From Psychrosphaera haliotis (GTDB taxonomy: Bacteria > Pseudomonadota > Gammaproteobacteria > Enterobacterales > Alteromonadaceae), in NCBI RefSeq assembly GCF_039523615.1, contig NZ_BAAAFQ010000001.1, positions 186,001 to 250,000 of the forward strand: 64,000 nt of DNA, given 5' to 3'. Each line of letters starts with the position of its first letter. The first letter of the stretch is position 1. Shown piece after piece: positions 8,237 through 18,116 of the stretch. A program made the translations under genes and the position numbers. Below the pieces are notes generated by a model. The model was not told the origin of the DNA. It was given only the letters and a program-made list of their open reading frames with translations, and did no database searches.

Positions 8237-10897
8237 ATGAACGTTAGATGTATTGCTTTGGCGATAAGTATATTTACTACTAGTAGCGTACTGGCGACCA
8301 ATAATATAGAAATGTGGAAAGGCACTTCTTACAATCAAGATGTACCAACGGTAGAGTCTGTATTAGGGTATGAAATAGGTAAAAAAATAACCTCCCACGC
8401 AGATATGGTGACCTATTTTAGGGCGTTAGAGAAAGCAAAACCAAATTCTATAAAGATTAAACGTTACGGAACTTCATGGGAAGGTCGAGAGCTTATTGTA
8501 GCAGCCATAGGGAGTGACGATAATATAAAAAACCTAGAGTCTTTTGCTGAAGACATGCAGGCATTATCTACCAGCTCTAAAACATCAACCTTGATAAAAA
8601 AGTTACCTGCGTCTGTTTGGTTGGGTTATTCGGTTCATGGTAATGAAATTAGTGGTACCGACTCTGCTATGATGACTGCATATCATTTGTTAGCCGCAAA
8701 CAATGACGAAACTGTAAATAAGATCCTAGGAAATACTTTAGTTTTTATAGACCCTCTACAAAACCCAGATGGTCGAACTCGATTTACTAGCCGATATTAT
8801 TCTACTGTAGGTTTGGTTCACAGTGACGACAGGTTAAGTGCTGAGCATAACGAACCTTGGCCGAGTGGTCGCTCTAATCATTATTTGTTTGATATGAATA
8901 GGGATTGGCTAGCGTTAACACAGCCTGAGACAAGAGGTCGTGTTAAGGAAATGAACCATTACCGCCCATTAGTCGTTATTGACCTTCATGAAATGGGTGG
9001 CGATCAAAGTTATTATTTTGCACCTGCTGCTAAACCTATTAATCCTCATATGACAGATGAACAAGTTGAGAATATGGCATTAATAGGAAAGAACATTGGA
9101 GCACATTTTGATAACAATGGTTTTGACTACTTTACACGGGAAATATTTGACGCTTTTTACCCTGGGTATGGCGATAGCTGGCCAACGTTTTATGGCGCTT
9201 CGGCTTCTACCTACGAAGTTTCGTCTTCTAGAGGTGAAATATTTAGAAAAAGTAGCGGCGAGGTCATGACCTATGCAAATACAGTTAAACGACATTTTGT
9301 TGCTTCAATAGCGACGTTAGAAGGCGCGTCGATTAATAGGGTAAAACTATTAAATGACTACGTTGCATATCAACAGTCTTCAATTAAACAAGGTAAGGAA
9401 GATAAAAATAGTCGCTACTATATTATTTCAAATAAAACGAATAGATTTGGCGCACATAAATTAGCAGCTTTGATGACAGAGCATGACGTGGAAGTGCAAG
9501 TAGCCACTCAAGATTTTAAAGTGTGCGGGAAGCAATATCCGTCAGGCACGTACTTTATAGATTCCGCTCAACCAAAAGGTCGATTTGTAAAAACAACATT
9601 TGATAAGCAAGTTGATATGAGCCAGGACTTTATAAAAGAGCAGGAGCGTTTGAGATCAAGAAAGCTGAGTAATCAAATATACGATGTAACCGGGTGGTCT
9701 TTACCTTTAATGTTTGGTGTTGATGTTCAAGAGTGTGGTCGAAAGCCTACAAAGTCTTCTGGGCTGTTTGTTGCAGATACAAAATTAGTTGGCAAAGTAA
9801 TTAACAAAAATTCAAAATTTGGTTACGTAATTCCTTGGGTTGATATGGCGTCAGGCCAGTTTTTAACTCAAGCCTTGAGAGCCGGTCTGGTGGTTAAATC
9901 TGCCGATCAATCATTTACTTTAGAGTCAGGTTTACAATTTCCAGCCGGTTCTTTAATAGTTGAAAGGCATAATAATAGCGAAGATTTGACCAATATTATT
10001 GACCGTATGGCGAAGGGTACAGGTACGGTAGTGCAGGGCATTGACTCTAGCTGGGTTACAAAAGGGCCTAGTTTTGGCAGTAACAATACGCCATTAATGG
10101 TTGCCCCTAAGATTGCTCTTGCATGGGATGAACCTGTCAGTTCACTGAGTGCCGGTCATGTAAGGTATGTAATTGAGCAGGAGTTTAAGTATCCAGTTAC
10201 CGCAATTCGTACAAGTACATTGTCGTGGGCTAATTTAAAAAATTATGAAGTCTTAATACTACCAAATGGTTACTACAACCGAGTATTAGGTAAGTCTGGT
10301 GCTGATAACATAAAGAGTTGGGTAAAAAGTGGCGGGGTCTTGATCACCCTTGCTGGTGCAACTAAGTTTGCCGCAGATCCTGATTTTGGGCTATTGGATA
10401 CCAAACGTGAATTGGCTTATAGAGAAGGCGAATCGCTGTACAAAAAATCAGATGATGCAACTGTAGAAGGTGTTTTACTAACGAGTAGAAAAGCATTAGT
10501 AGAGTCAGCTGAAAATAGTAAAGAAAAGCCGGATTATGTAGCCGGTGTGCTGGCAAATGTTGAGGTAGATCAAGAACATTGGCTCACTGTTGGTGTAAAG
10601 TCTAATGTTGTTGGTCCTGCGTTTGGTAATGATATTTATAAGCCAATTGAATTAGCATCAGGTAAGAACTTAGCGTGGTTTGCAAATGAAGATAAGGTAT
10701 TGGCCAGCGGTTACCTTTGGGCGGAAAATAAAAAACAGTTGGCGTATAAGCCATTTTTAATTTATCAACCTATGGGGAACGGCATGGTTATTGGCTTTAC
10801 ACAGGATCCAACAACTAGAGCCTACTTTGACGGATTGAACATTATGTTTCTAAATTCTATTTTCAGAGCGGCCTCGCACGCACGAGTTTTGCGATAA
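8237..10897 (+). CDS. Secreted M14-family zinc carboxypeptidase
   Basis: About 886 residues from the ATG at 8237, chosen because AAGGAAATGGA precedes it and it begins the signal peptide MNVRCIALAISIFTTSSVLA. The peptidase domain has the zinc motif HGNE in GYSVHGNEISGTDSAM and a second motif region DLHEMGGDQSYYF, with the likely catalytic glutamate in STYEVSSSRGE. The C-terminal half contains a glutamine-amidotransferase-like fold region (YEVLILPNGYYN to GGVLITLAGAT), as in large marine M14 proteins. It probably degrades exogenous peptides in the periplasm or outside the cell. Confidence 0.9.
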   Translation: MNVRCIALAISIFTTSSVLATNNIEMWKGTSYNQDVPTVESVLGYEIGKKITSHADMVTYFRALEKAKPNSIKIKRYGTSWEGRELIVAAIGSDDNIKNLESFAEDMQALSTSSKTSTLIKKLPASVWLGYSVHGNEISGTDSAMMTAYHLLAANNDETVNKILGNTLVFIDPLQNPDGRTRFTSRYYSTVGLVHSDDRLSAEHNEPWPSGRSNHYLFDMNRDWLALTQPETRGRVKEMNHYRPLVVIDLHEMGGDQSYYFAPAAKPINPHMTDEQVENMALIGKNIGAHFDNNGFDYFTREIFDAFYPGYGDSWPTFYGASASTYEVSSSRGEIFRKSSGEVMTYANTVKRHFVASIATLEGASINRVKLLNDYVAYQQSSIKQGKEDKNSRYYIISNKTNRFGAHKLAALMTEHDVEVQVATQDFKVCGKQYPSGTYFIDSAQPKGRFVKTTFDKQVDMSQDFIKEQERLRSRKLSNQIYDVTGWSLPLMFGVDVQECGRKPTKSSGLFVADTKLVGKVINKNSKFGYVIPWVDMASGQFLTQALRAGLVVKSADQSFTLESGLQFPAGSLIVERHNNSEDLTNIIDRMAKGTGTVVQGIDSSWVTKGPSFGSNNTPLMVAPKIALAWDEPVSSLSAGHVRYVIEQEFKYPVTAIRTSTLSWANLKNYEVLILPNGYYNRVLGKSGADNIKSWVKSGGVLITLAGATKFAADPDFGLLDTKRELAYREGESLYKKSDDATVEGVLLTSRKALVESAENSKEKPDYVAGVLANVEVDQEHWLTVGVKSNVVGPAFGNDIYKPIELASGKNLAWFANEDKVLASGYLWAENKKQLAYKPFLIYQPMGNGMVIGFTQDPTTRAYFDGLNIMFLNSIFRAASHARVLR

Positions 10898-11011
10898 GTG
10901 CTTGAAGTATAATTAGAAATTTAAATTTAAAGTAGGTGCCTAGTTTATAGGTAGCAAAGTCTAGATAGGTATAGGTATAATGCCGTAACTTTGAAGAATC
11001 TGGAAAAACCA

Positions 11012-11227
11012 ATGAATACAGTTTACATTAATGCAGCACCTATCGAACTTAATAAATTATTGAAGTTTGAAAGTTTGGTAAGTAGTGGTGGTGAGGCAAA
11101 AATGGTAATAGAAAACGGATTAGTCAAAGTTAACGGCAGTATAGAAAAACAGAAAAGAAAGAAACTAAACGTAGGTGACATTGTTCAATTTATGGAACAA
11201 GAGTTCATCATAGCGTTAGACATTTAA
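11012..11227 (+). CDS. S4-domain RNA-binding protein (YbcJ-like)
   Basis: About 71 residues from the ATG at 11012; an upstream TTG would add seven residues. The protein is a single S4 fold: LNKLLKFESLVSSGGEAK, then NGLVKVNGSIEKQKRKKLNVGD, which is the usual two-helix and loop RNA-binding motif. YbcJ-type proteins are small stand-alone S4 proteins probably acting on structured RNA. It is the first of three closely packed plus-strand genes. Confidence 0.85.
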   Translation: MNTVYINAAPIELNKLLKFESLVSSGGEAKMVIENGLVKVNGSIEKQKRKKLNVGDIVQFMEQEFIIALDI

Positions 11228-11290
11228 TAAAAATGTATCTAGAGCCAACACAAACAGGATGTGCTGGCGATCTATCCAAAAGGGAATGAC

Positions 11291-11794
11291 ATGAGCAGAA
11301 TTTTAACAATAAGAAACAAACTTCTTAGCCTTCGTGGCCAAATGGATATTAACGACGAACACGATCAAAGTCTGTTTACCGCAAAAGGTGAGCTTTCCTT
11401 TATATTTTCGCCAACCTGGCGAATTTTTGACTCCCAAAATAAATTAGCAACCATCAAAAAGAAAAAGCTAACGTTTAGGCCAACCTATTCAGTTCGTTCT
11501 ATTTTTGGTAGTTATACGGTGAAACGGAAATTGCTATCTTGGACTCGTCAATACTATGTAGTCGATGGTATGTATCAAGGCGCAACCGCGAATGGCAGTT
11601 TACTTGACTTAGCATTTACGATATCTCATGGTGACCGAGAAATATCTTCTGCCAGTGAAAAATTAATCTCTTTAAGAGATACTCATGTAATAGTAGTAAA
11701 CGAAGACGAAGAGCCAGATGTTTTGTTTACTACAGTCATGATGGTCATTATGCAACTTGATAAAAAGAATGACAGCGTTGCTGTCAGTGATTAA
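11291..11794 (+). CDS. LURP-one-related family protein
   Basis: About 167 residues from the ATG at 11291, preceded by AAAAGGGA. Beta-rich throughout, with repeated strand patterns (SLFTAKGELSFIFSPTWRIFD, KLTFRPTYSVRSIFGSYTV) typical of the LURP-one/tubby-like beta-barrel in bacteria. No signal or membrane segment. Its bacterial function is not established. It sits between the S4 gene and the WYL regulator, which starts 18 bases downstream. Confidence 0.7.
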   Translation: MSRILTIRNKLLSLRGQMDINDEHDQSLFTAKGELSFIFSPTWRIFDSQNKLATIKKKKLTFRPTYSVRSIFGSYTVKRKLLSWTRQYYVVDGMYQGATANGSLLDLAFTISHGDREISSASEKLISLRDTHVIVVNEDEEPDVLFTTVMMVIMQLDKKNDSVAVSD

Positions 11795-11812
11795 GAATAA
11801 GACGACAATGTT

Positions 11813-12688
11813 ATGAAAGATACAAAAGATTTAACTCTCAATCAAAAACAAATATTTGCTTTTATCGATTTTTCTTTGTTTTTTAAAGGTCACTTAGGAC
11901 TAAAAGAAACTATAGATAAATTTGGATTGGACCATAAAAACGCAGTTCAATATTTTGAGAGATATAAATCTTTTTTAGGTGGTCAGTGTGAGTTTGATGA
12001 GAAAGCGCTTCGCTATTTTCAGTTAGAAAACTTCAAGCCCGTTTTTAATCACGATCCAAGAAAAACCTTAGTAAAACTAGCCCATCAAATATCCGATGGT
12101 TTTGACGCTATTACTCAAACTGAGTTTCCTGTTGAGCAACCATCTTATTTAAACGCACCGGATATCGAAGTTATTGCCCGGTTAATGCGCGCTATTTTGA
12201 ACGGTAATGTCGTAAATATAATATACACCTCACTGTCAAACGGTTCGGCTGGTAGAGATATTGTTCCGCATGCAATTGTAGATAATGGCCTTAGGTGGCA
12301 TGTTCGCGGTTTTGATAAAAAAACTAATAGCTTTAGAGACTTTGTATTAACCCGTATCAGTAAAGTAACTATAAAATCGAATGATATAGCAACATATGAG
12401 AACAGGTTAGCCGATGTTCAGTGGCAGCGAGTATTGGATTTAGTCATCGTTCCTCATCCAAAAAATGTAGAGTTTTCAACAGCTGTTGAAATGGATTATG
12501 GCATGACAGACGGCAAAATGACGTTGAAGGTTAGGGCAGCAATGGCTGGCTACCTACTTAGACGTTGGAATGTAGACTGCACACCACAAGCCTCACTTAA
12601 CTCCCCAGAGTATCAATTGCACTTAGCAAATATTGATTCATTAACCAATTTACCAGAGCTGTCTATTGCCCCTGGTTATATTTATTGA
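11813..12688 (+). CDS. WYL-domain transcriptional regulator (chromosomal copy)
   Basis: 291 residues: an N-terminal helical, winged-helix-like region (1-90), a WYL domain containing NIIYTSLSNGSAGRDIVPHA and NGLRWHVRGFD, and a C-terminal extension with AGYLLRRWNVDC. This resembles BrxR/CapW-type defence regulators, which bind DNA as dimers and respond to a ligand. Most residues from about 80 to 195 are identical to the transposon-borne regulator at 23375. No obvious palindrome precedes this copy. Its neighbours (S4, LURP-one, RMD1-like) show no link to defence. Confidence 0.85.
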   Translation: MKDTKDLTLNQKQIFAFIDFSLFFKGHLGLKETIDKFGLDHKNAVQYFERYKSFLGGQCEFDEKALRYFQLENFKPVFNHDPRKTLVKLAHQISDGFDAITQTEFPVEQPSYLNAPDIEVIARLMRAILNGNVVNIIYTSLSNGSAGRDIVPHAIVDNGLRWHVRGFDKKTNSFRDFVLTRISKVTIKSNDIATYENRLADVQWQRVLDLVIVPHPKNVEFSTAVEMDYGMTDGKMTLKVRAAMAGYLLRRWNVDCTPQASLNSPEYQLHLANIDSLTNLPELSIAPGYIY

Positions 12689-12796
12689 TCTTTATCATTT
12701 AATTATTGCTATTTAGAAAAACAGGTCCATAATCCGCGCGAATTTTATACGGGCAGGGTTCTGCCTTAACTTTTTTCTACTATAGCGAATCGCACA

Positions 12797-13627
12797 ATGG
12801 ACAAAAATAGCACCACACTTCAGGGGCTTAGTTCTACATCATTTATTCATGACCGTTTATCGGTTTATAACCTTCAAGCAGACTATTCAACCCAGAATGA
12901 TGTTTTAGATCATTCGATTACTGAACGCGGTGTTAGGTATAAGGACGCAATTCATATTGTTGTGCCAACCGGAGAATACTGGCTTTTTGACTACGGCGTA
13001 GTGGTGTTTTGGGCGGTAGAAGAAGATGAGCGAATGGCACTGATTAATCGTTTACGACGGTCTGAAAAGTCTTCAGATGACATTATTGAAGACCATTTCC
13101 GGTTTGAAGTGTCAACGGAGCTAAAAATTAGCAAGGATACTGTGTTTTTACCAAATGACCACGCACTAACGCGTTTAGCTGTTAGCCACGGATTAGCGCA
13201 ATCTATTAAGCTAGTGGAATATGAACACAAAGCTCAATCGACAATTACGGATTATTCGCACTTGCCAGAAGCTTTAGCAACTACAGGTAAGATAGCGTTA
13301 AACCGAAAAGAAATAGCCAAAATACGAGGCCGACTATTTAGTACTAAGAGCGATATCATACTTCATTATGGTTTATTGGATACGCCGGAATTCTTTTGGG
13401 AGTACCCAGAACATGAAAGTAATTATAACGCGATAGTACGTTACTTGGAGATCCATCAGCGGGTTGAGCTTTTGTCTAAAAAACTAGCCACCATACATGA
13501 ACTTTTTGACATGTTAGCCGACGAACAGAAGCATCAACACTCGTCTATTTTAGAGTGGATTATCATTTGGCTTATTGCTATTGAAGTGGTTATTTATGTT
13601 GGTGAAAAGGCAGAGAGCTTTCTTTAA
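12797..13627 (+). CDS. RMD1/YagE family (DUF155) protein
   Basis: 276 residues. The N-terminal half is mixed alpha/beta with YWLFDYGVVVFWAVEEDER, a DUF155 hallmark. The C-terminal half is helical, with a region LRRSEKSSDDIIEDHFRFEV upstream and a terminal membrane helix (EWIIIWLIAIEVVIYVG). Eukaryotic relatives (RMD1, RMND1) are mitochondrial; the bacterial role is unknown. It lies in a plus-strand run before the decarboxylase, 108 bases after the WYL gene. Confidence 0.85.
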   Translation: MDKNSTTLQGLSSTSFIHDRLSVYNLQADYSTQNDVLDHSITERGVRYKDAIHIVVPTGEYWLFDYGVVVFWAVEEDERMALINRLRRSEKSSDDIIEDHFRFEVSTELKISKDTVFLPNDHALTRLAVSHGLAQSIKLVEYEHKAQSTITDYSHLPEALATTGKIALNRKEIAKIRGRLFSTKSDIILHYGLLDTPEFFWEYPEHESNYNAIVRYLEIHQRVELLSKKLATIHELFDMLADEQKHQHSSILEWIIIWLIAIEVVIYVGEKAESFL

Positions 13628-13828
13628 CTTTATATAATTAAAGCGCGTTTAATAGATATTAAAAAAACATAAAATTTTTAGAATAAAAAGATTGCCATTC
13701 TGGAAATATTATTTATTATGCGCGCCAATTCTTGTTGATAGCCAATCCAAGTACATCGCATAAGCGGCCAGGCAGATGAGCAACTATCCAAGGGTGAAAT
13801 TGAATATTTAACTATGTTTAACTCGCTC

Positions 13829-13846
13829 AAACCTAATTGTAGGTTT
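13829..13846 (+). promoter_or_regulatory. Hairpin in the decarboxylase leader
   Basis: AAACCTA-ATTG-TAGGTTT forms a perfect 7-bp stem 25 bases before the decarboxylase start, just ahead of its ribosome-binding site. Upstream, 13776-13811 reads as a short open frame ATG to TAA (MSNYPRVKLNI). Leader control is known for some polyamine genes; here it is only suggested by the arrangement. Confidence 0.35.
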
Positions 13847-13871
13847 ATTTAGCTTATTCTGGAGATTGGTA

Positions 13872-15059
13872 ATGTCTGTTACTTCTATTATTTCTGCTAT
13901 TGCAGAAAACAACCTTCCTTTTGACTCTGAAAATATAGAGTCTTTAGCATCTCGTTACGGCACACCTTTAATGGTTTTAGACTGTGATGTTGTGCGTCAG
14001 CAGTTTCGTAACCTACAACAAGCGTTGCCAAACGTAGACCTACACTACGCACTAAAGCCTTTGCCACATCCAGCCGTTGTAGCTACCTTACTAGCTGAAG
14101 GTGCTTACTTTGATTTAGCAACAAACGGTGAAGTAGATTTAGTAAACTCAGTAGGTGTACCTGCGGATCGTACCATTCAAACTCACCCAATAAAGCGCGA
14201 CAGTGATATTAAGCATGCCTTATCTTATGGTTGTAATGTTTTTGTTGTGGATAACATCAATGAGTTAGAAAAGTTTGCTGCCTATAAAGACGATGTTGAA
14301 TTGCTGATTAGAGTTAGCTTTCCAAATGCTGATGTATTAGCGGATCTTTCTAAAAAGTTTGGTTGTAAGCCCGAAGCCGCATTGGAAATTGCCAAAAGGG
14401 CGTTTGAAATTGGTGTTCGAATTAAAGGTTTGTCGTTTCATGTAGGTTCACAAACTAAAACAGGCGATAAGTACGCTACTGCAGTGCGTCGTTGCATCGA
14501 CATAATGAATGAAGTTGTAGACTTTGGATTGCCAGCGTTAAGTACATTAGATATTGGTGGTGGATTTCCTGTGCAGTATACGCCAGATGTTTTGCCAATA
14601 AGCATTTTTTGCAAACCAATACGAGAAGCATTGGCGGAGTTACCAGAAACGGTACGTGTTATAGCAGAGCCAGGTCGTTATATTGTAGCGCCTGCGGTAA
14701 TAAATATAGCATCTGTTATGGGACAATCTGATCGTAATGGGCAAACATGGTATTACTTAGATGATGGGATTTACGGTTCGTTTAGTGGACTTATGTTTGA
14801 TGAAGCTAAGTATCAAACCTTTGTATTAAATTCATCTCAAGAGTTATTTTCATCAGTGTTAGCTGGACCAACGTGCGACAGCATTGATGTAGTAGCTGAA
14901 CAAATCATGTTGCCTAAGTTATCCAATGGAGAGCTAGTAGTTACGACGATGATGGGTGCATATACTTGCTGCACAGCGACAGACTTTAACTTCTTTAAAA
15001 GAGCAGAAGTTATAGCGATAAACGAAGCGGTAGTATTTGAAGAGATTATCACTGCATAA
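13872..15059 (+). CDS. PLP-dependent ornithine/lysine decarboxylase, fold type III
   Basis: About 395 residues from the ATG at 13872, preceded by CTGGAG; TTG and GTA codons extend the frame slightly upstream. PLP lysine lies in HYALKPLPHP. Also present are LSFHVGSQT, the glycine loop LDIGGGFP, EPGRYIVAPA, and the C-terminal AGPTCDSIDV with the catalytic Cys. These match eukaryotic-type ornithine decarboxylases, which make putrescine (or cadaverine from lysine). Which substrate is preferred cannot be read from sequence. The transposon left end lies 124 bases beyond its stop. Confidence 0.92.
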   Translation: MSVTSIISAIAENNLPFDSENIESLASRYGTPLMVLDCDVVRQQFRNLQQALPNVDLHYALKPLPHPAVVATLLAEGAYFDLATNGEVDLVNSVGVPADRTIQTHPIKRDSDIKHALSYGCNVFVVDNINELEKFAAYKDDVELLIRVSFPNADVLADLSKKFGCKPEAALEIAKRAFEIGVRIKGLSFHVGSQTKTGDKYATAVRRCIDIMNEVVDFGLPALSTLDIGGGFPVQYTPDVLPISIFCKPIREALAELPETVRVIAEPGRYIVAPAVINIASVMGQSDRNGQTWYYLDDGIYGSFSGLMFDEAKYQTFVLNSSQELFSSVLAGPTCDSIDVVAEQIMLPKLSNGELVVTTMMGAYTCCTATDFNFFKRAEVIAINEAVVFEEIITA

Positions 15060-15111
15060 AAGGATACGTACGCAGTAGTACATGTATTTGTCGGAGTTCT
15101 AGAATAACAAT

Positions 15112-15137
15112 GAACGCTTACAGTATTGTGAGCGTTC
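15112..15137. terminator. Stem-loop after the decarboxylase gene
   Basis: GAACGCTTAC pairs with GTGAGCGTTC (one G-U) around a 6-base loop, about 50 bases past the decarboxylase stop and 46 bases from the transposon terminus. No T-run follows, so termination is uncertain. It belongs to the pre-insertion chromosome. Confidence 0.45.
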
Positions 15138-15182
15138 TACAGCTCGTATATAAAGCTATGAGAGTATTAGGGGAAAGCTAAG

Positions 15183-15321
15183 TGTATATAGAAAGATAAT
15201 ATGAGATTGGTGAGCCACGGCTGATGCGGGGTTGATCTTTTAACGTGAGATTCAGAAATGCACTTTTAGTCAAATAACGTGATATCCATCTTTATTTAGA
15301 CTATTAATATGATATCTATCT
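15183..15321 (+). repeat. Transposon left end with four putative TnsB sites
   Basis: Four copies fit AA(TA/CG)TGA(G/T)AT(T/C): AATATGAGATTG (15198-15209), AACGTGAGATTC (15242-15253), AACGTGATATCC (15276-15287) and AATATGATATCT (15306-15317). Spacings are 44, 34 and 30 bases, a wide spacing like the Tn7 left end. The terminus is TGTATATAG at 15183. The rest of 15060-15411 holds only the decarboxylase stem-loop and the tniQ terminator. Confidence 0.7.
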
Positions 15322-15383
15322 AACGGATTTTATTAGTTATTTTAATAATTACATTGAGTTTATATAGAGTGGCAGAAAATGTC

Positions 15384-15404
15384 AAAGCCCCGATTTGGGG
15401 CTTT
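15384..15404 (-). terminator. Terminator of the tns operon
   Basis: AAAGCCCC-GATTT-GGGGCTTT, an 8-bp GC-rich stem just 7 bases after the tniQ stop, A/T-rich on both sides, so it may act in both directions. Confidence 0.9.
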
Positions 15405-15411
15405 TGTATTG

Positions 15412-17091
15412 TTAGCGAAGAGGATTGATTCCGAGCGTAAACCACAGAGGATTTGAAGGTGGGGTTTTAGGTTTTTCAGATTTTTTTCTTGCTAGGGTTA
15501 ACTCATTATAACGAAGCGCGTACAAGACTTGGTATCGGCACTGATAAATGGACGTCCCATACAAAGCCTCAATTTTGAGCTTTTTTAGCTTATTAACTTC
15601 AAATTCGAAGTCTAAATTTCTGAGAGAGCAATAGCGTCTAAAATTAAAGTTTTGTTTATCAACCTTCAAAAAATCTTCCACTAAATAGTAACTTTTTAAG
15701 GACTGTTGCCACTTGAGAGAGTAAAGCTTTCCATTTTTATTTAACTCTTTGATATCAGCACCAGTTAATTGAAAAACTTCGAGCGCCTCGTCATAACTAA
15801 TCTTCGATTTGCCACGTAGGTTCAAGTGCTTAAACATATGTTTGAGGGCACTGATAGGACTAACTTTTAGCCGCTCATAGATTGGAAGATTACTGTGATT
15901 CAGAAAACCATTCAGCTCTTTGTGATAAAACCAACCAAGAATATCACTTCGATCAGCCATAAATGAAGATAACTTTTCATCTAATGTTCTAGCAAGAAGC
16001 AAGTCACCTTCAGGGGCAGAGTGTTGAAAATTCGAAAAACAGTCTTTTAACTCGTCTAAGTTGTAAAATAAGTTTCCATTTTTCTTGTGGCCATTTAATG
16101 GTAATACGTCAATATTATTCATAAATTCAGAAGTTTGATTAACGTCCAAACCAATTACATCAGCAATTGTATTTAAATTAGCCTTATCCCTAGCAAGTTG
16201 GTTTTGTTCTGAATCTGTCAAACCATGTCTTTTCCACTTTGGCCTAAACGGGAAGTATTCAACACCAAATTCGAAACATTCGCTACTAGAAGTTTTTTCA
16301 CGATTCGTTGGAAGATCAAAATCTAAAACAGGCCAGTCGGATTTGAGTTTTTTCATAAATTCTTCTATTGGCGCAAATACAGCGCTATTTCCTAGCGTTT
16401 CTGAAAATTTATGACGGTTAAAGGCAAGTTCATAAGACCATTTGCTTAACGCTGTTTCATCGGTTAATAAACTATAGGCTCTTTCAAACAAGCTTATGTC
16501 TGCTGGTAATTTGTCGTAATGAATCAATTCGGGGGAACTATCAATTGGTCTTAGTATATAGCTTGCTGCACAACACAAATCCCAAATAATATCAGATCTT
16601 TCTCCAACATTAGCGCTTTCAATGAATGTCTGATGCGTAGAAACAGGATCATAAATGGGCATTAATGTTTCACCACAACTGCTGCACTTACCATTTATGA
16701 GAGCATGATCCCAAGAAAATTTATGACCACAAGAACAATATGAGATGAGTTTGGTGTTATGTTTGGAGCAATGCGTACTATAAATGTATGAGTGTTCAAT
16801 CGGGCAACTTTTTTCATTCACGCAATCTAAACAAATTTTCAATTCATTTCCTATGATGGATTTGAAGTAGCGGGACTTATCATGTTCAATAACTCCATTT
16901 AACTCGAACTCGATATCTTCACCTGAGAGCATTTTGATGTTTTGGCGATGCTCAGCAAGGCGTCCTCGGAATTGTTTTGGTTGACTTCTGCCGTTTGCGG
17001 AAAGTAAATCCTGCAAGTTTGTATAACACGCCTCATCAGCAACAATTGCTGTAATATAAGAGGGGTCCTGATTAGATTTAATAATTGTCAT
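15412..17091 (-). CDS. tniQ: TniQ/TnsD-family target-selection protein
   Basis: 559 residues. A cysteine/histidine cluster typical of TniQ zinc fingers lies at about residues 87-142: CLDC, CPIEH, HCSKHNTKL, CSCGHKF, CSSCGE. The C-terminal half is helical and probably binds DNA. Its length is nearer TnsD (about 500 aa) than short TniQ proteins. TnsD/TniQ proteins recognise a chromosomal site and recruit TnsC. It overlaps tnsC by one base (TAATG) and ends the operon. No CRISPR genes are nearby, so site choice is presumably protein-guided. Confidence 0.9.
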   Translation of the reverse strand: MTIIKSNQDPSYITAIVADEACYTNLQDLLSANGRSQPKQFRGRLAEHRQNIKMLSGEDIEFELNGVIEHDKSRYFKSIIGNELKICLDCVNEKSCPIEHSYIYSTHCSKHNTKLISYCSCGHKFSWDHALINGKCSSCGETLMPIYDPVSTHQTFIESANVGERSDIIWDLCCAASYILRPIDSSPELIHYDKLPADISLFERAYSLLTDETALSKWSYELAFNRHKFSETLGNSAVFAPIEEFMKKLKSDWPVLDFDLPTNREKTSSSECFEFGVEYFPFRPKWKRHGLTDSEQNQLARDKANLNTIADVIGLDVNQTSEFMNNIDVLPLNGHKKNGNLFYNLDELKDCFSNFQHSAPEGDLLLARTLDEKLSSFMADRSDILGWFYHKELNGFLNHSNLPIYERLKVSPISALKHMFKHLNLRGKSKISYDEALEVFQLTGADIKELNKNGKLYSLKWQQSLKSYYLVEDFLKVDKQNFNFRRYCSLRNLDFEFEVNKLKKLKIEALYGTSIYQCRYQVLYALRYNELTLARKKSEKPKTPPSNPLWFTLGINPLR

Positions 17092-18116
17092 TACGCTGCA
17101 TCCTCAGTACTTACACCAATTTGATTAGCGCGAATTACCTTCTTCAACTGGTTCAACTCCTTTTCATTACAGGTGAATGGATTAACCCCCATCTCTGCGG
17201 CAAAAAGTGATGCAGATTCTTCATCATTTGTATTACAAGTTTCATAAGCTTTAGCTAACGTCTCATAGGTTATTTGTTCACCGGGTTTTACTTGCAACAA
17301 AGCATTTTCAAAAATCGGAGCCATGTAACCAATGAGTCCTTCAGACGCTACCCACATGCGATTAGCAAATTCAGTATCGTTAAGATCGATAATAGATACG
17401 TCAAATTTATTTTTAATTTCTGCAAACAAAATAGAGAAGCCATTTAGTATCTGATGCAATTGACTTTTTTTATAAAGTCCTACTGGGCGCAACTGGATAG
17501 TTGCATAAGAACGTCTGCCAACTTGCTTTTCTGCTTTCTTGTCATTTGAATTTCGAACATGAAATTGATTAGTAATTAGGCTCTTAACACTATTAAGTCC
17601 AACTAACAAAATTGAAACGTTGGTTCTATCCTTAAGAAGTTTGAGTGCATTCGCAACTTCCATTGTTTTTGCTCCAGCGTTATGCGGTAGAGCATGTTGC
17701 ACTTCGTCGATGATAAACAGTCTAGTCCCATACTTTTTCGTAAGTCTGCATAAATGATTTAATGAGTCTTCTTCTTTGTAGCTAGCAGGGACTCTTATAT
17801 CCATTGCTTTTAACAGAGAATCATAAATACCTTTACCGTATGTTCTGCTAACAAGCTCTGTGTAAACACACTGATGTTTAAGCGAAGAGTCGCTCGAAAG
17901 AAGCTTTTTAACTTCTTTACTAATGGCTGACTTACCAACACCAGCTTCGCCAACCATTGCTACAATTTTTGCGTTTACGTGGCTCAACTGAACGACCTGT
18001 GCAATATGTTTTATTGCTTCGGTCATTTGTGGGTACAAAAAGTGTTTATCTTTAAAGAATTTTACGTGCTCGTTTGTGCTAGGTTTAAATAGCTCTTGTA
18101 AATTGATATCTACCAT
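17091..18116 (-). CDS. tnsC: TnsC/TniB-family AAA+ transposition regulator
   Basis: 341 residues. Walker A GEAGVGKS (56-63) and Walker B LFIIDE (D137, E138), with a sensor-like strand NVSILLVGLNS. TnsC is an ATPase that assembles on target DNA and links the target selector to TnsA/TnsB. It overlaps tnsB by 7 bases and tniQ by one. Confidence 0.95.
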   Translation of the reverse strand: MVDINLQELFKPSTNEHVKFFKDKHFLYPQMTEAIKHIAQVVQLSHVNAKIVAMVGEAGVGKSAISKEVKKLLSSDSSLKHQCVYTELVSRTYGKGIYDSLLKAMDIRVPASYKEEDSLNHLCRLTKKYGTRLFIIDEVQHALPHNAGAKTMEVANALKLLKDRTNVSILLVGLNSVKSLITNQFHVRNSNDKKAEKQVGRRSYATIQLRPVGLYKKSQLHQILNGFSILFAEIKNKFDVSIIDLNDTEFANRMWVASEGLIGYMAPIFENALLQVKPGEQITYETLAKAYETCNTNDEESASLFAAEMGVNPFTCNEKELNQLKKVIRANQIGVSTEDAA

